From the NCBI GenBank assembly GCA_963729445.1, contig CAVSNU010000005.1, positions 62,001-126,000 of the forward strand: a stretch of 64,000 bases of DNA. The letters are read 5' to 3'. Numbering within the stretch: the stretch's first letter is position 1; each line of letters begins with the position of its first letter. Shown piece after piece: positions 1 through 9,328 of the stretch. The position numbers were made by a program, and so were the translations under genes. Below the pieces are notes generated by a model. The model saw nothing but the letters and a program-made list of their open reading frames with translations, ran no database searches and had not been told where the DNA came from. Source of the stretch: JACCZH01 sp963729445. Its GTDB lineage: Bacteria; Chloroflexota; Chloroflexia; Thermomicrobiales; CFX8.

Positions 1-304
1 CTCCATTCTGGTTCTGGCGCTCCTGGTGATCGCCGGCGTCGTCTCAATGGCGACGCGGCCGATCCAGCTGGCGCTTGCCCAGGAAGTGTTGCCGGAAGCG
101 CGCGGTCCAATGGCCGGCGTGATGCTGGCGTTTGGGTTCGTCTCGATGAGCCTGATCGCCCTGGCGTTCGGCGCCATGTCCGACGCCATCGGTATCGAAG
201 TCACCTTCTGGGCGATACCGGCCACGGCCTTTCTCGCCTTACCCCTGATCGCCATGTTGCCGCGACGTGGTGAAGCATTGAAGCAGCCGGTAGCATCCGA
301 TTAG
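1..304 (+). CDS. MFS transporter, C-terminal fragment (5' end outside window)
   Basis: The frame is open from base 2, so only the last ~100 residues of a major facilitator superfamily permease are visible. Two hydrophobic helices are seen (around LVLALLVIAGVV and LIALAFGAMSDAIGIE). The fragment closely parallels the C-terminus of the complete MFS gene at 7967-9199: both carry an EARG segment, an IGIE motif and a FLALP segment in the same order. The two are therefore paralogues flanking the RND pump genes. It is probably a multidrug or fosmidomycin-resistance-type (Fsr-like) exporter; the substrate cannot be told. The only truncation is the window edge. Confidence 0.8.
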   Translation, partial: SILVLALLVIAGVVSMATRPIQLALAQEVLPEARGPMAGVMLAFGFVSMSLIALAFGAMSDAIGIEVTFWAIPATAFLALPLIAMLPRRGEALKQPVASD

Positions 305-897
305 GGCCGCTCTCCTGGTGGTCCTTCTCCGGGCTCCCGAGCACTCGTTCGTGAATGAATCGTCATCCCCGCCGAGCGTCAGGACACGAGATAGGCAAAC
401 TTGATATCTGGCCTTCGTGGTGACGTTCGGCAATCATTGTGTCGGTCTTTCGTTACACATGCACTACACCTATCTTACCCATGACCGCCTTGCTCAGCAT
501 TTGCTCAGTTCGATTTCGGGATTGATGTTCACGCTGCTCAGGTTGGAAACGGCGCGCGACCATCCCCTATTCTCAAGGATTCCGTCGCCGCCGCACCAGC
601 GGTGTCTCTATTGTCACCTGAATCACATCTCGTGTGTCATCTCACCGACGGTAAGAATCGTACAGTGAGGTACCTCTAGCACACACTAGGTCTTGGCGCT
701 GGTTCTTTGGACGCGACGCTGTCAAGGCGATAGCGTCGATCGACGCCAACTAGCGCCAACGACACAAGTGAAAGGCCCCGCGGTCCTGGCGAACGTTCCT
801 CCCATCCCCACTACTGCGGATGTGACGTTCGATTTTGTCCGGTTCTTCAGCGCCGACCTCCGCTTCGAACATTGAGCGCAAAGGGAGGACCCTGCCA
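305..897. other. Non-coding stretch upstream of the RND pump
   Basis: About 590 bases hold no convincing gene. The open frame at 417-668 has a composition unlike any protein here. A 10-base palindrome, GAGGTACCTC, lies at 667-676, followed by CTAG-N6-CTAG. It could be an operator for the downstream pump, but it is short and has no independent support. A promoter for the RND gene must lie here or upstream; none is obvious. Confidence 0.4.
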
Positions 898-3800
898 ATG
901 ATGCGCTGGATCATCACCTCAAGCATGAATTTTCGGCTCTTAGTCGTTGGTGTTGCTGTGGCGATCATGGTCTATGGAGTCGTGCAGCTGCGCGACGCGC
1001 CGGTGGACGTGTTGCCCGAGTACGATCCGGTGTACGTAGAGATTCAAACTGAGGCCCTCGGGCTCTCCGCGAATGAAGTGGAAGAGCTGATCACCGTTCC
1101 ACTGGAGCAGAACCTGCTCAACGGGGTGGCGTGGCTCGACGACATCCGCTCCGAATCGGTGCCGGGTCTATCGTCGATCGTCCTGATCTTCGAAGACGGC
1201 ACCGACCCGTTGCGCGCGCGGCAGGTCGTACAAGAGCGTCTCACCCAGGCGCGTGACTTGCCACGAGTGTCCAAGCCTCCTGCCATGATCCAGCCTCTGT
1301 CGTCCACGAGTCGAGTGATGATGGTCCGGCTGACGTCGGAAGAGGTGAGTCCCATCGAGATGTCCGTTCTGGCTCGCTGGACGATCAGACCGCAGTTGAT
1401 GGGTATTCCCGGCGTCGCCAATGTCGCCCTCTGGGGGCAGCGGGAGCGGCAGCTGCAGGTCCAGGTTGATCCGACGCTCCTGCAAGAAAAAGGGGTTACC
1501 TTAGACCAGGTCATTGAATCAACCGGCAACGCACTCTGGGTGTCGCCACTGAGCTTCCTCGAAGCATCCACGCCTGGTGTCGGCGGCTTCATCGATACTC
1601 CCAACCAGAGGCTCGGTATACAACACCTGTTGCCCATCACAACGCCGGAAGACCTGGCGCAGGTACCCATCGAAGGCTGCACCGGCAGCTTCCCGACAGT
1701 GACGCGACACGTTGACGCGATCTGCCCGGCGCCGCCAGAGGCTCGACCGCTCGTGCATCTCAGCGAGGTTGCGACGGTCGTCGAAGATCACCAACCGCTC
1801 ATCGGTGATGCAGTCACCGGCGATGGTTCCAGCATGCTGCTGGTGATCGAAAAGTTTCCCGAGGCCAACACGCTGAACGTGACGCGGGACCTTGAGGCAG
1901 CATTCGAAACGATGCAACCCGGTCTTACCGGGATTGACGTCGACACAACGGTCTTCCGGCCCGCGACGTTTATCGAATCGGCGATCGACAACGTCTCGAT
2001 CGCGCTGCTCATTGGACTGTTCCTCGCGCTGTTGATCGTCGCCGCCCTCATCTTCGACTGGCGCGTCGCGCTGATCAGCGTGGTTGCGATCCCCTTGGCG
2101 CTGATGACCGCCGGGGTTGTTCTGCATCTCCGTGGAGCCACCTTTAACACGATGATCTTCGCAGGGCTCCTGATCGCTCTGGGCGCTATCGTGGATGACG
2201 CCATCATCGACGTAGACAACATCAAGCGGCGTCTTCGGCAACATCGAGATGAAGGCGATAGCCGGTCCACGGCGGCTGTGATTGCTGACGCGTCGCTCGA
2301 AATGCGCGGCCCCATCATCTTCGCAACGCTGATCATTGTGCTGGCGGCCGTGCCGGTGTACTACCTGGGGTATTCCTGGGGGTTGAGCTCGTCCTTCTTC
2401 CAGCCGATGGTTGTCTCGTACGCGCTGGCGATACTGGCCTCGCTCGCGGTCGCCCTGACGGTGACTCCCGCGCTCGCCTACCTCCTGCTGTCCGGTGTGT
2501 CACAGGAGCGACTTGAGTCCAAGCTCATGCGGGGTCCACGACACGGGTATGGAGAGATCCTGTCACGGATCGTCCGTCAACCACGCTGGACGTACGCGGC
2601 GGTAGGGATTGTGGCCGTGCTCGGCCTCGCGGTGTCACCTCTGCTTAAGCAGTCGATGTCGCCCTCCTTCGAGGAAAACGATCTTCTGGTCTATTGGGAA
2701 GCAGCTCCCGGCACGTCGCACCCGGAGATGGTGCGGATCACAAGTAATATCAGCGGTGAGCTGCAATCCGTCCCTGGTGTGCGTAACGTCGGCGCCCACG
2801 TAGGTCGCGCCGTGACGTCCGATCAAATATCGAGCGTCAATGCCGGCGAGCTCTGGGTTAGCATCGATCCATCGGCCAATTATGACAACACAGTTGCCGC
2901 GGTCGAGGACGTGGTCAACGGTTACCCCGGACTCTACCGTGAGGTGCTGACCTACCTGGGCGAAAGAATCGAGGAGGTCCGTACAGGGTCGACGGCCGAT
3001 TTTGCTGTGCGTATCTACGGGCAGGATCAGCAAGTCCTGCGCAGCAAGGCGGCAGAGGTCCAGCAGGCTCTCCTGGAAATCGATGGGCTTGTCGACGAGC
3101 GGGTTGATCTCGCCGTTGAAGAGCCTCAGCTGGAAATTCAGGTCGACCTCTCCGCGGCTCAGGAGTATGGCATCAAGCCCGGCGACGTTCGACGCGCGGC
3201 GGCCGCACTGGTGTCAGGCGTCGAGGTGGGCAGTCTCTTTGAACAGCAGAAGGTTTTCGAGGTGCTCGTCTGGAGCACGCCCGAAACACGCCACAGCCTG
3301 AGCAGTATCCAGAACCTCCCGATCGACACTCCCGACGGCGGACACGTACTGCTGAAAGACGTCGCCGCCGTGCAGTTCGTCCCGACGCCCAGCAGTATCA
3401 AGCACGACGCCGTCTCACGCTATATTGACGTCACCGCGAACATAAGCGGGGAAGACGCGGAATCCGTGGAACGGGCTGTCCAGCAACGCCTGGCGAGCAT
3501 CGAGTTCCCGCTTGAGCATCATGCACAGGTGCGCAATGCGCTGGCAGATCGCGATGCGGACGAGATGCGCTTGCTGGGCTTCGCCCTGGCGGCCACGGCG
3601 GGCATCTTCCTGCTGCTGCAAGCTGCCTTCGGGAGCTGGCGTCTGGCGATGCTGGCCTTCCTGACCTTGCCGATCGCACTGGTCGGCGGCGTGCTGGCGA
3701 TCCTCGTTACCGACCGTGTCATTGAGCTTGGCTCGCTCATCGGCTTGCTGACGGTGTTGGGTATTACCGTCCGCAACGTCATCCTGCAAGTCAGCAATTA

Positions 3801-4128
3801 CCGACGGCTGGAGCGGGAGCAAGGCACGAGATTAGACACCGACCTGGTCGTGCGCGGGGCACAGGAGCGGATGGTGCCGATCCTGTTGACGGCTCTCGTG
3901 ACTGGCGTTGCCCTCCTACCGTTCGCGATCGCTGGAAGCAGACAGGGACTCGAGATTCTCCATCCCATGGCGCTCGTCATTCTCGGAGGGTTGGTGACAT
4001 CAACACTCGTTAGCCTGTTCATCATCCCCACTCTCTATCTGCGGTTTGCGCCGAGCCCTCAACCTGAGCCGTCGCCACCGCAGCCGAGCATCGATCCGGC
4101 AGGCAGCCCGATTCCAGCTTCGGATTAG
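898..4128 (+). CDS. Efflux RND transporter permease, heavy-metal (CusA/CzcA-like) type
   Basis: A 1076-residue inner-membrane proton-driven efflux pump. I chose the ATG at 898 because AGGGAGGA sits 8-9 bases upstream and the second RND copy begins identically (MMRWI) behind the same leader. An upstream TTG at 835 would add an unrelated tail. The RND layout is complete: a first membrane helix, porter domains with the APVDVLPE motif, a central helix bundle with the IVDDAIIDVDN proton-relay segment near residue 435, a second porter half, and a C-terminal bundle with GITVRN. The large duplicated periplasmic loops fit the HME-RND family. The usual metal-binding methionines cannot be assigned with confidence, so the substrate (metal or drug) is open. 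Confidence 0.88.
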   Translation: MMRWIITSSMNFRLLVVGVAVAIMVYGVVQLRDAPVDVLPEYDPVYVEIQTEALGLSANEVEELITVPLEQNLLNGVAWLDDIRSESVPGLSSIVLIFEDGTDPLRARQVVQERLTQARDLPRVSKPPAMIQPLSSTSRVMMVRLTSEEVSPIEMSVLARWTIRPQLMGIPGVANVALWGQRERQLQVQVDPTLLQEKGVTLDQVIESTGNALWVSPLSFLEASTPGVGGFIDTPNQRLGIQHLLPITTPEDLAQVPIEGCTGSFPTVTRHVDAICPAPPEARPLVHLSEVATVVEDHQPLIGDAVTGDGSSMLLVIEKFPEANTLNVTRDLEAAFETMQPGLTGIDVDTTVFRPATFIESAIDNVSIALLIGLFLALLIVAALIFDWRVALISVVAIPLALMTAGVVLHLRGATFNTMIFAGLLIALGAIVDDAIIDVDNIKRRLRQHRDEGDSRSTAAVIADASLEMRGPIIFATLIIVLAAVPVYYLGYSWGLSSSFFQPMVVSYALAILASLAVALTVTPALAYLLLSGVSQERLESKLMRGPRHGYGEILSRIVRQPRWTYAAVGIVAVLGLAVSPLLKQSMSPSFEENDLLVYWEAAPGTSHPEMVRITSNISGELQSVPGVRNVGAHVGRAVTSDQISSVNAGELWVSIDPSANYDNTVAAVEDVVNGYPGLYREVLTYLGERIEEVRTGSTADFAVRIYGQDQQVLRSKAAEVQQALLEIDGLVDERVDLAVEEPQLEIQVDLSAAQEYGIKPGDVRRAAAALVSGVEVGSLFEQQKVFEVLVWSTPETRHSLSSIQNLPIDTPDGGHVLLKDVAAVQFVPTPSSIKHDAVSRYIDVTANISGEDAESVERAVQQRLASIEFPLEHHAQVRNALADRDADEMRLLGFALAATAGIFLLLQAAFGSWRLAMLAFLTLPIALVGGVLAILVTDRVIELGSLIGLLTVLGITVRNVILQVSNYRRLEREQGTRLDTDLVVRGAQERMVPILLTALVTGVALLPFAIAGSRQGLEILHPMALVILGGLVTSTLVSLFIIPTLYLRFAPSPQPEPSPPQPSIDPAGSPIPASD

Positions 4129-4165
4129 ATGAGTAGCAGGGAAGCTTATACGAGGAGGAAGCTCG

Positions 4166-4618
4166 ATGCAGGATAGGAATCGATGGATCATAGCGGGACT
4201 CTTGATCGTCAGTTTGAGTATCTCCGCCTGTACACAGCAGTCGGGTGCAGAGGCGGATACGTCCGCACAGGATGAGCCAGCGGTCGTCGAGGAAGTAGAT
4301 GGATCAGAGTTTAGCCGCGTGACATTGACCGCGAAGGCAGCGGAGCGGGTCGGTATCGAGACCGCCGAGGTTCAAGAAGAACAGGTCAACGGAGCGCAGC
4401 GACTGGTTATTCCCTATGCAGCGGTGCTGTACGGGCCAAACGGCGAAACCTGGACATACACGAATCCAGAGCCCCTGGTCTTTGTCCGGCACCTCATCAG
4501 TGTCGATTCCATCGAGGGTGACCGGGCGATACTGACGGAAGGTCCCCCGGCTGGTACCACGGTTGTGACGGTCGGTGCGGCTGAGCTGGCTGGCAGCGAG
4601 TTCGGCGTCGGGCATTGA
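4166..4618 (+). CDS. Small lipoprotein resembling the C-terminal part of an RND periplasmic adaptor
   Basis: 150 residues with a short basic N-terminus, a hydrophobic stretch and a lipobox (SISAC, Cys22), so it is probably membrane-anchored by lipid. AGGAGGAA precedes the ATG. Residues ~50-150 (RVGIETAEV, VPYAAVLYG-like and PPAGTTVVTVGAAEL segments) match the beta-barrel and membrane-proximal end of HlyD/CusB adaptors. The coiled-coil hairpin and lipoyl domains are missing: a full adaptor has 350-450 residues. It lies between the two RND genes, 37 bases after the first and 22 before the second. Inference: it is a minimal partner for a pump that has no outer-membrane channel to reach. Truncation of a former full adaptor is the alternative. 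Confidence 0.7.
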   Translation: MQDRNRWIIAGLLIVSLSISACTQQSGAEADTSAQDEPAVVEEVDGSEFSRVTLTAKAAERVGIETAEVQEEQVNGAQRLVIPYAAVLYGPNGETWTYTNPEPLVFVRHLISVDSIEGDRAILTEGPPAGTTVVTVGAAELAGSEFGVGH

Positions 4619-4640
4619 CCGCAAAGGGAGGATCCGACCG

Positions 4641-7600
4641 ATGATGCGCTGGATCGTTGGATCGAGTCTGCAGTATCGATTCCTCGTGGTGGCTGTTGCG
4701 GTAGCGATGATGTACTTCGGGGTAGGGCGCTTGCGGGACACGCCGGTGGACGTCTTCCCCGAGTTCGCGCCGCCGCGGGTCGAACTTCAAACAGCGGCCC
4801 TCGGACTTTCCGCGTCTGAAGTGGAAGAGCTGATCACGGTGCCGCTCGAGCAATCGCTCGCCGGGGTACCGGAGCTCGAAGTGATGCGTTCCAAGTCGGT
4901 TGAGCAGCTCTCGTCGATCGAGCTGATCTTCGAGCGCGACGCCGATCTCTTTACCTCGCGGCAGCTGGTTCAGGAGCGCGTTGCGACGGTGGCGCCAACG
5001 TTACCGTCCTGGGCGGCGCCGACCGTGATGCTCCAACCGCTGTCGGCGACGAGCCGGGTCATGAAGATTGGGCTCTCCTCAGACGAGCTATCCCAGATCG
5101 ACATGTCAATGGTCGCCTACTGGAAAATCAGGGCGCATCTCCTGCGCGTACCCGGCGTCGCTAACGTGGCAATCTGGGGCCAGCGCCAACAGATGCTCCA
5201 CGTGCAGGTCGACCCTGAGCGGCTCAACGCCAACAGTGTCACACTCGACCAGGTCATGCGCGTAACCTCTGACGCACTCGACGCTGGACTCCTGAAGTAT
5301 GCGGATGGCGCAGTGGTGGGTACCGGGGGTTTCATCGACACCCCCAACCAGCGCATCGGGATCCGGCACCGGCTGCCCATCGTCTCCCCGGACAGTCTGG
5401 GCCAGGTCGTGGTTGCCCAGAGTAATGGCGATGTGCTGCGCCTCTCCGACGTTGCCGATGTCGTTGAGGGGCATCAGCTGCTCATCGGTGACGCCGTAAT
5501 CAATGACGGTCCCGGGCTCATGCTCATCGTTGAGAAGCTCCCCTGGGGCAACACGCTGGAAGTGACACGCGGGGTCGAAGCCGCGCTCGACGAGATGCGG
5601 CCCGGCCTCACCGGTCTGGAGATCGATTCCGAGATCTTCCGGCCGGCAACCTTCATCGACACATCGATCAACAACCTGACGAACGCGCTGCTGGTCGGCG
5701 CCCTCCTCATGGTGCTGATGCTCTTCCTGTTCCTGTATGAGTGGCGTGTCGCCCTGATCAGCGTGGTCGCGATTCCGCTCTCGCTTGTGGCTGCCGGGCT
5801 GGTCCTCCACCTGCGCGGGGAACGACGATCAACACGATGATCCTGGCCGGCTTCGTGATTGCGCTCGGTGACGTCGTCGATGACGCCATCATCGATATCG
5901 AGAACATCGTCCGGCGCCTCCGGCAGCACCGGCTGGAAGGTAGTGACAAGTCGACGGCGAGCATCATCCTTGACGCCTCGCTTGAGGTGCGTAGCGCGAT
6001 CGTGTACGCCACACTGATCGAGGTAGTGGCGATCGCTGCCGGTGTTCTTCCTGGAAGGGCTTTCCGGCTCGTTCTTCCGGCCGCTCGCCTTCTCTTACGC
6101 GCTGGCGCTCTTGGCCTCGCTCGTCGTTGCCCTGACCGTCACACCCGCGCTGGCGATGATCCTGCTATCGCAGGACATCGCTCGAGCGACGCGAATCGCC
6201 GATTCTGCCGATGCTCAAGCGAGGTTACGGACGGGTCCTCTCCCGGCATCGTCGCCCGGCCGCGGCGCGGCCTACACACCGGTGGCGGTCGTCTCGATGG
6301 TCGGTATTCTGGTCGTGCCCCATGCTTGGGCAGTCCTTGCTCCCCTCCTTCAAGGAGCGGGACTTCCTGATGCACTGGCTGACGCAGCCTGGCACATCGC
6401 ATCCGGAGATGGTCCGGATTACCACTCAGGCAAGCGAGGAGCTGCGGTCCATCCCGGGCGTGCGCAACTTCGGCGCTCACATCGGGCAGGCCATGCGTGG
6501 CCGACGAAGTGGTCGGTATGTACTTCGGCGAGAACTGGATCAGCGTCGATCCCGAGGTCGACTATGACGAGACGCTCGCCGCTATCCAGGAAGTCGTCGA
6601 CGGCTATCCCGGCCTCTACCGCGACGTGCTGACCTATCTCAAAGAGCGGATCAGGGAGGTGCTCACCGGATCGAGCGACGCCATCGTCGTGCGGATCTAC
6701 GGCGATGACCTGGAAGCCCTGCGCAGCACTGCGGAGGAGGTGCGGCAGAATATGGCGGAGATCGACGGGATCGTCGAGGAACATGTCGAGCTGCATGTCG
6801 AGGAGCCGCAGATCCAAATCCGGGTCAATCTCGCCGCCGCCCAGGAGCATGGGCTCAAGCCAGGTGACATTCGACGCGCGGCCGCTGCCATCCTGGGGAG
6901 CGAGGAGACCGGCGAATCTTTACCATAGTGGCAAGATCTACGATGTCCGGGTGATCGGCACGCCGGAGATGCGCCATAGCCTGAGCAGTGTCCGCGACAT
7001 GCTGATTGACACTCCCACCGGAGATCAGGTGCGGCTGGGCGACGTTGCTGACGTGGTCTTGGCCCCAACCCCGAACGTGATCGAGCGAGAAGATCAGTCG
7101 CGCAAAATCGACGTGAGTGCCAACGTACGCGGACGTGATCTCGGCGCCGTCGCGCGCGAGGTCGAAGCGAGCCTTGAGAACGTCGACTTCCCGCTCGGGC
7201 ATCACGCCGAGGTGCTTGGTGAGTATGCCGAGCGGCAGGAGGCACAGCAGCGCCTGTTCGGCTTCGCCCTGCTCTCTGTCGGTCGTCATCTTCATGCTGC
7301 TGCAGGTGTCGTTCGGGAGCTGGCGGCTGGCGACACTCTCCTTCCTGACCCTGCCCATGGCCCTCATCGGCGGAGTCCTGGCAGCCTTCGCCAGCGACGG
7401 CGTCATCTCGCTCGGCTCGCTGGTGGGCTTCCTGACCGTTCTGGGCATCTCCGCCCGCAACGGGATCATGCTGATCAGTCACTACCAGCATCTGGAGCGC
7501 GAGGAAGGCGAGGTCTTCGGCCCAGGGCTGGTGATGCGTGGAGCCCGCGAGCGGTTGTCGCCTATCCTGATGACGGCGGGGGCGACCGGGCTCGCGTTGA

Positions 7601-7776
7601 TTCCGCTGGTGATCGCCGGCAGCATCCCGGGCCATGAGATCGAACACCCGATGGCGGTCGTCATCCTGGGCGGACTGGTGACTTCCACGCTACTGAACCT
7701 GTTCGTCGTTCCTTCACTGTACCTGCGGTTTGCCAAGGGCAGCAACCCGACGCCGCCGAGTACTGCCGGCGCCTGA
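4641..7776 (+). pseudogene. Second RND efflux permease, interrupted by multiple frameshifts
   Basis: The ATG at 4641 follows the same AAAGGGAGGA leader as the first RND gene, and the protein aligns with it end to end. The frame holds to about 5815, then must be repaired near 5817 (two extra G in a G run), 6040, 6205, 6245, 6265, 6325, 6497, 6918 and 7275. Each repair means removing one or two bases, and the protein between breaks is well conserved (VDDAIIDIEN, PGTSHPEMVRI, GYPGLYRDVLTYL, FGSWRLA, GISARNGIM). Removing ten bases gives a ~1042-residue pump ending in TAG-free frame at the TGA at 7774-7776. Either the gene died very recently or this stretch carries insertion-type sequencing errors. 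Confidence 0.85.
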
Positions 7777-7799
7777 CCGGGCGCATGCGCGTAGATAGG

Positions 7800-7840
7800 G
7801 CCACCTTCGCCAGTGACACGCATTGGGCGAAGGTGGCTTT
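7800..7840 (+). terminator. Rho-independent terminator-like hairpin after the RND genes
   Basis: A perfect 12-bp stem (GCCACCTTCGCC at 7800-7811 and its complement at 7826-7837) with a 14-base loop is followed by TTTCCC. It lies 24 bases after the second RND stop codon, so it probably ends the efflux transcript before the MFS gene. The U tract is short. Confidence 0.65.
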
Positions 7841-7966
7841 CCCGTGTGCCTGACGGCGGGCTGCCGCGCTCCGCTTCCTTCCATCTCACAGTCCCCGCGC
7901 TTGTTTCTCTCCGGATGATGTGCCCTAATTGGCAGGCTGATACCCGTCGCTTGCAATTGGACACCT

Positions 7967-9199
7967 ATGACCGACGCAACCAACCCAACGAAGACCGTCG
8001 ACGCTCCTGCCGTTGAAACACCCGTGAACGAGTTCAACGCGCGTGGGACCGCCACGCTGGCGGGGGCCCACGCGGCGCACGACCTGTACGGCGGTTTCCT
8101 GGGACCGCTCCTGCCGGCAATCCAGGAAAAGCTCGGGTTGTCACTGACGATTGTGAGCTTGATGATCCCGGCACAACAGCTGCCCGGAATCCTCCAGCCA
8201 TTCATTGGCTATATGGCGGACAAGACGAGCCGGCGCTGGTTTGTGGTCATCGGGCCCGGTATGACCGCCGTCTCGATCTCTTCAATCGGGCTTGCGCCGC
8301 ACATCAGCGTGGTGCTGCTGCTGTTGCTCGTCTCGGGACTGTCCTCAGGCGCGTTTCACGCTCCGGCAGTCGCCTTGATGGGAGAGTACGCCGGGTCAAA
8401 GGTCGGGCGCGCCATGTCATTCTTCATGGCCGGGGCCGAGTTCTCACGCTCGCTTGCGCCAATCATCATTACGGCGGCGATCTCCTGGTTGACGCTTGAG
8501 GGTGCGGCGCTGGTGATGGTATTCGGTGTGGCCTCGTCGATCTTTCTCTACCTGACGCTCGACACCAGTGCCAGCGACGCCGCGCGGCGCGAGGGTCCCA
8601 AGATCGAGCTGCGGCCGCTACTGCGCGCGCGACGCAAATGGATCGCCGCGCTCGTCGTGGTCGTGACCTTCAACGCGATTGCGACCGGCCCATTCCACTA
8701 CTTCCTGGTGAAAATGCTACGCGACAAGGGCCACAGCGAGTGGTATGCCGGTCTCTCGCTCTCGACGCTGTTCGCCGCCGGAGTCATAGGCATGCTCCTG
8801 GGCGGCACGCTCTCCGACCGGATCGGCCGGCGCAACACCCTCGCGCTGGCCAGCGCGTCGGCAGTGCCATTTCTGTACGCCTATCTCTGGTTTGAAGACG
8901 GCAGCTTGCTCCCGCTCGCCTTGTTGATTCCGGCCAGCATGGCGTTGACGTCGATTCGGCCCATCATCCTGGCCGTGGCCCAGGAGATGTTGCCCGAGGC
9001 GCGTGGCTCGATGGCAGGTGGCCTGCTGGCACTAAACTTCGTGACGTCCAGTCTCATGGCCTTCGCGTTCGGTGCGATCGCCGATGTCATCGGTATCGAG
9101 ACCGCCTTCTTCTGGATTGCCGGAGCGTCATTCCTGGCGCTGCCCTTCATCGCGCTGCTCCCGTCGCGCAGCGAGCAGATGAGAGGGACCGTCGTCTAG
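7967..9199 (+). CDS. MFS transporter (Fsr/multidrug-like)
   Basis: A 410-residue polytopic membrane protein, about 12 helices, beginning at the ATG at 7967 with a weak ribosome site and a ~35-residue cytoplasmic tail. The MFS motif A variant GTLSDRIGRRN lies near residue 280 between the second-half helices, and a first-half counterpart (GYMADKTSRRW) near residue 82. Both are typical of proton-coupled exporters. The early HAAHDLYGGFLGPLLP segment recalls the fosmidomycin-resistance (Fsr) subgroup. Its C-terminus is paralogous to the fragment at 1-304, so similar MFS genes bracket the RND block. It is separated from RND2 by a hairpin terminator and is probably transcribed on its own. Substrate unknown. 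Confidence 0.85.
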   Translation: MTDATNPTKTVDAPAVETPVNEFNARGTATLAGAHAAHDLYGGFLGPLLPAIQEKLGLSLTIVSLMIPAQQLPGILQPFIGYMADKTSRRWFVVIGPGMTAVSISSIGLAPHISVVLLLLLVSGLSSGAFHAPAVALMGEYAGSKVGRAMSFFMAGAEFSRSLAPIIITAAISWLTLEGAALVMVFGVASSIFLYLTLDTSASDAARREGPKIELRPLLRARRKWIAALVVVVTFNAIATGPFHYFLVKMLRDKGHSEWYAGLSLSTLFAAGVIGMLLGGTLSDRIGRRNTLALASASAVPFLYAYLWFEDGSLLPLALLIPASMALTSIRPIILAVAQEMLPEARGSMAGGLLALNFVTSSLMAFAFGAIADVIGIETAFFWIAGASFLALPFIALLPSRSEQMRGTVV

Positions 9200-9328
9200 G
9201 CGGGCGGCATTGGCTTGCCGGCCATTGCCAGGACTACAATTCCCTCAGCCGGCAGAACCCCATAGAGCAAACACTAGGTCGACACCGGCGCGGCGTGCTT
9301 CGTCTGTTCCACTGGAAAGGTGGCCGTC

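Noticed and set aside
417..668. An 83-codon frame upstream of the RND gene
   Set aside because: No ribosome site, mixed His/Cys/Leu composition and no family; treated as chance.
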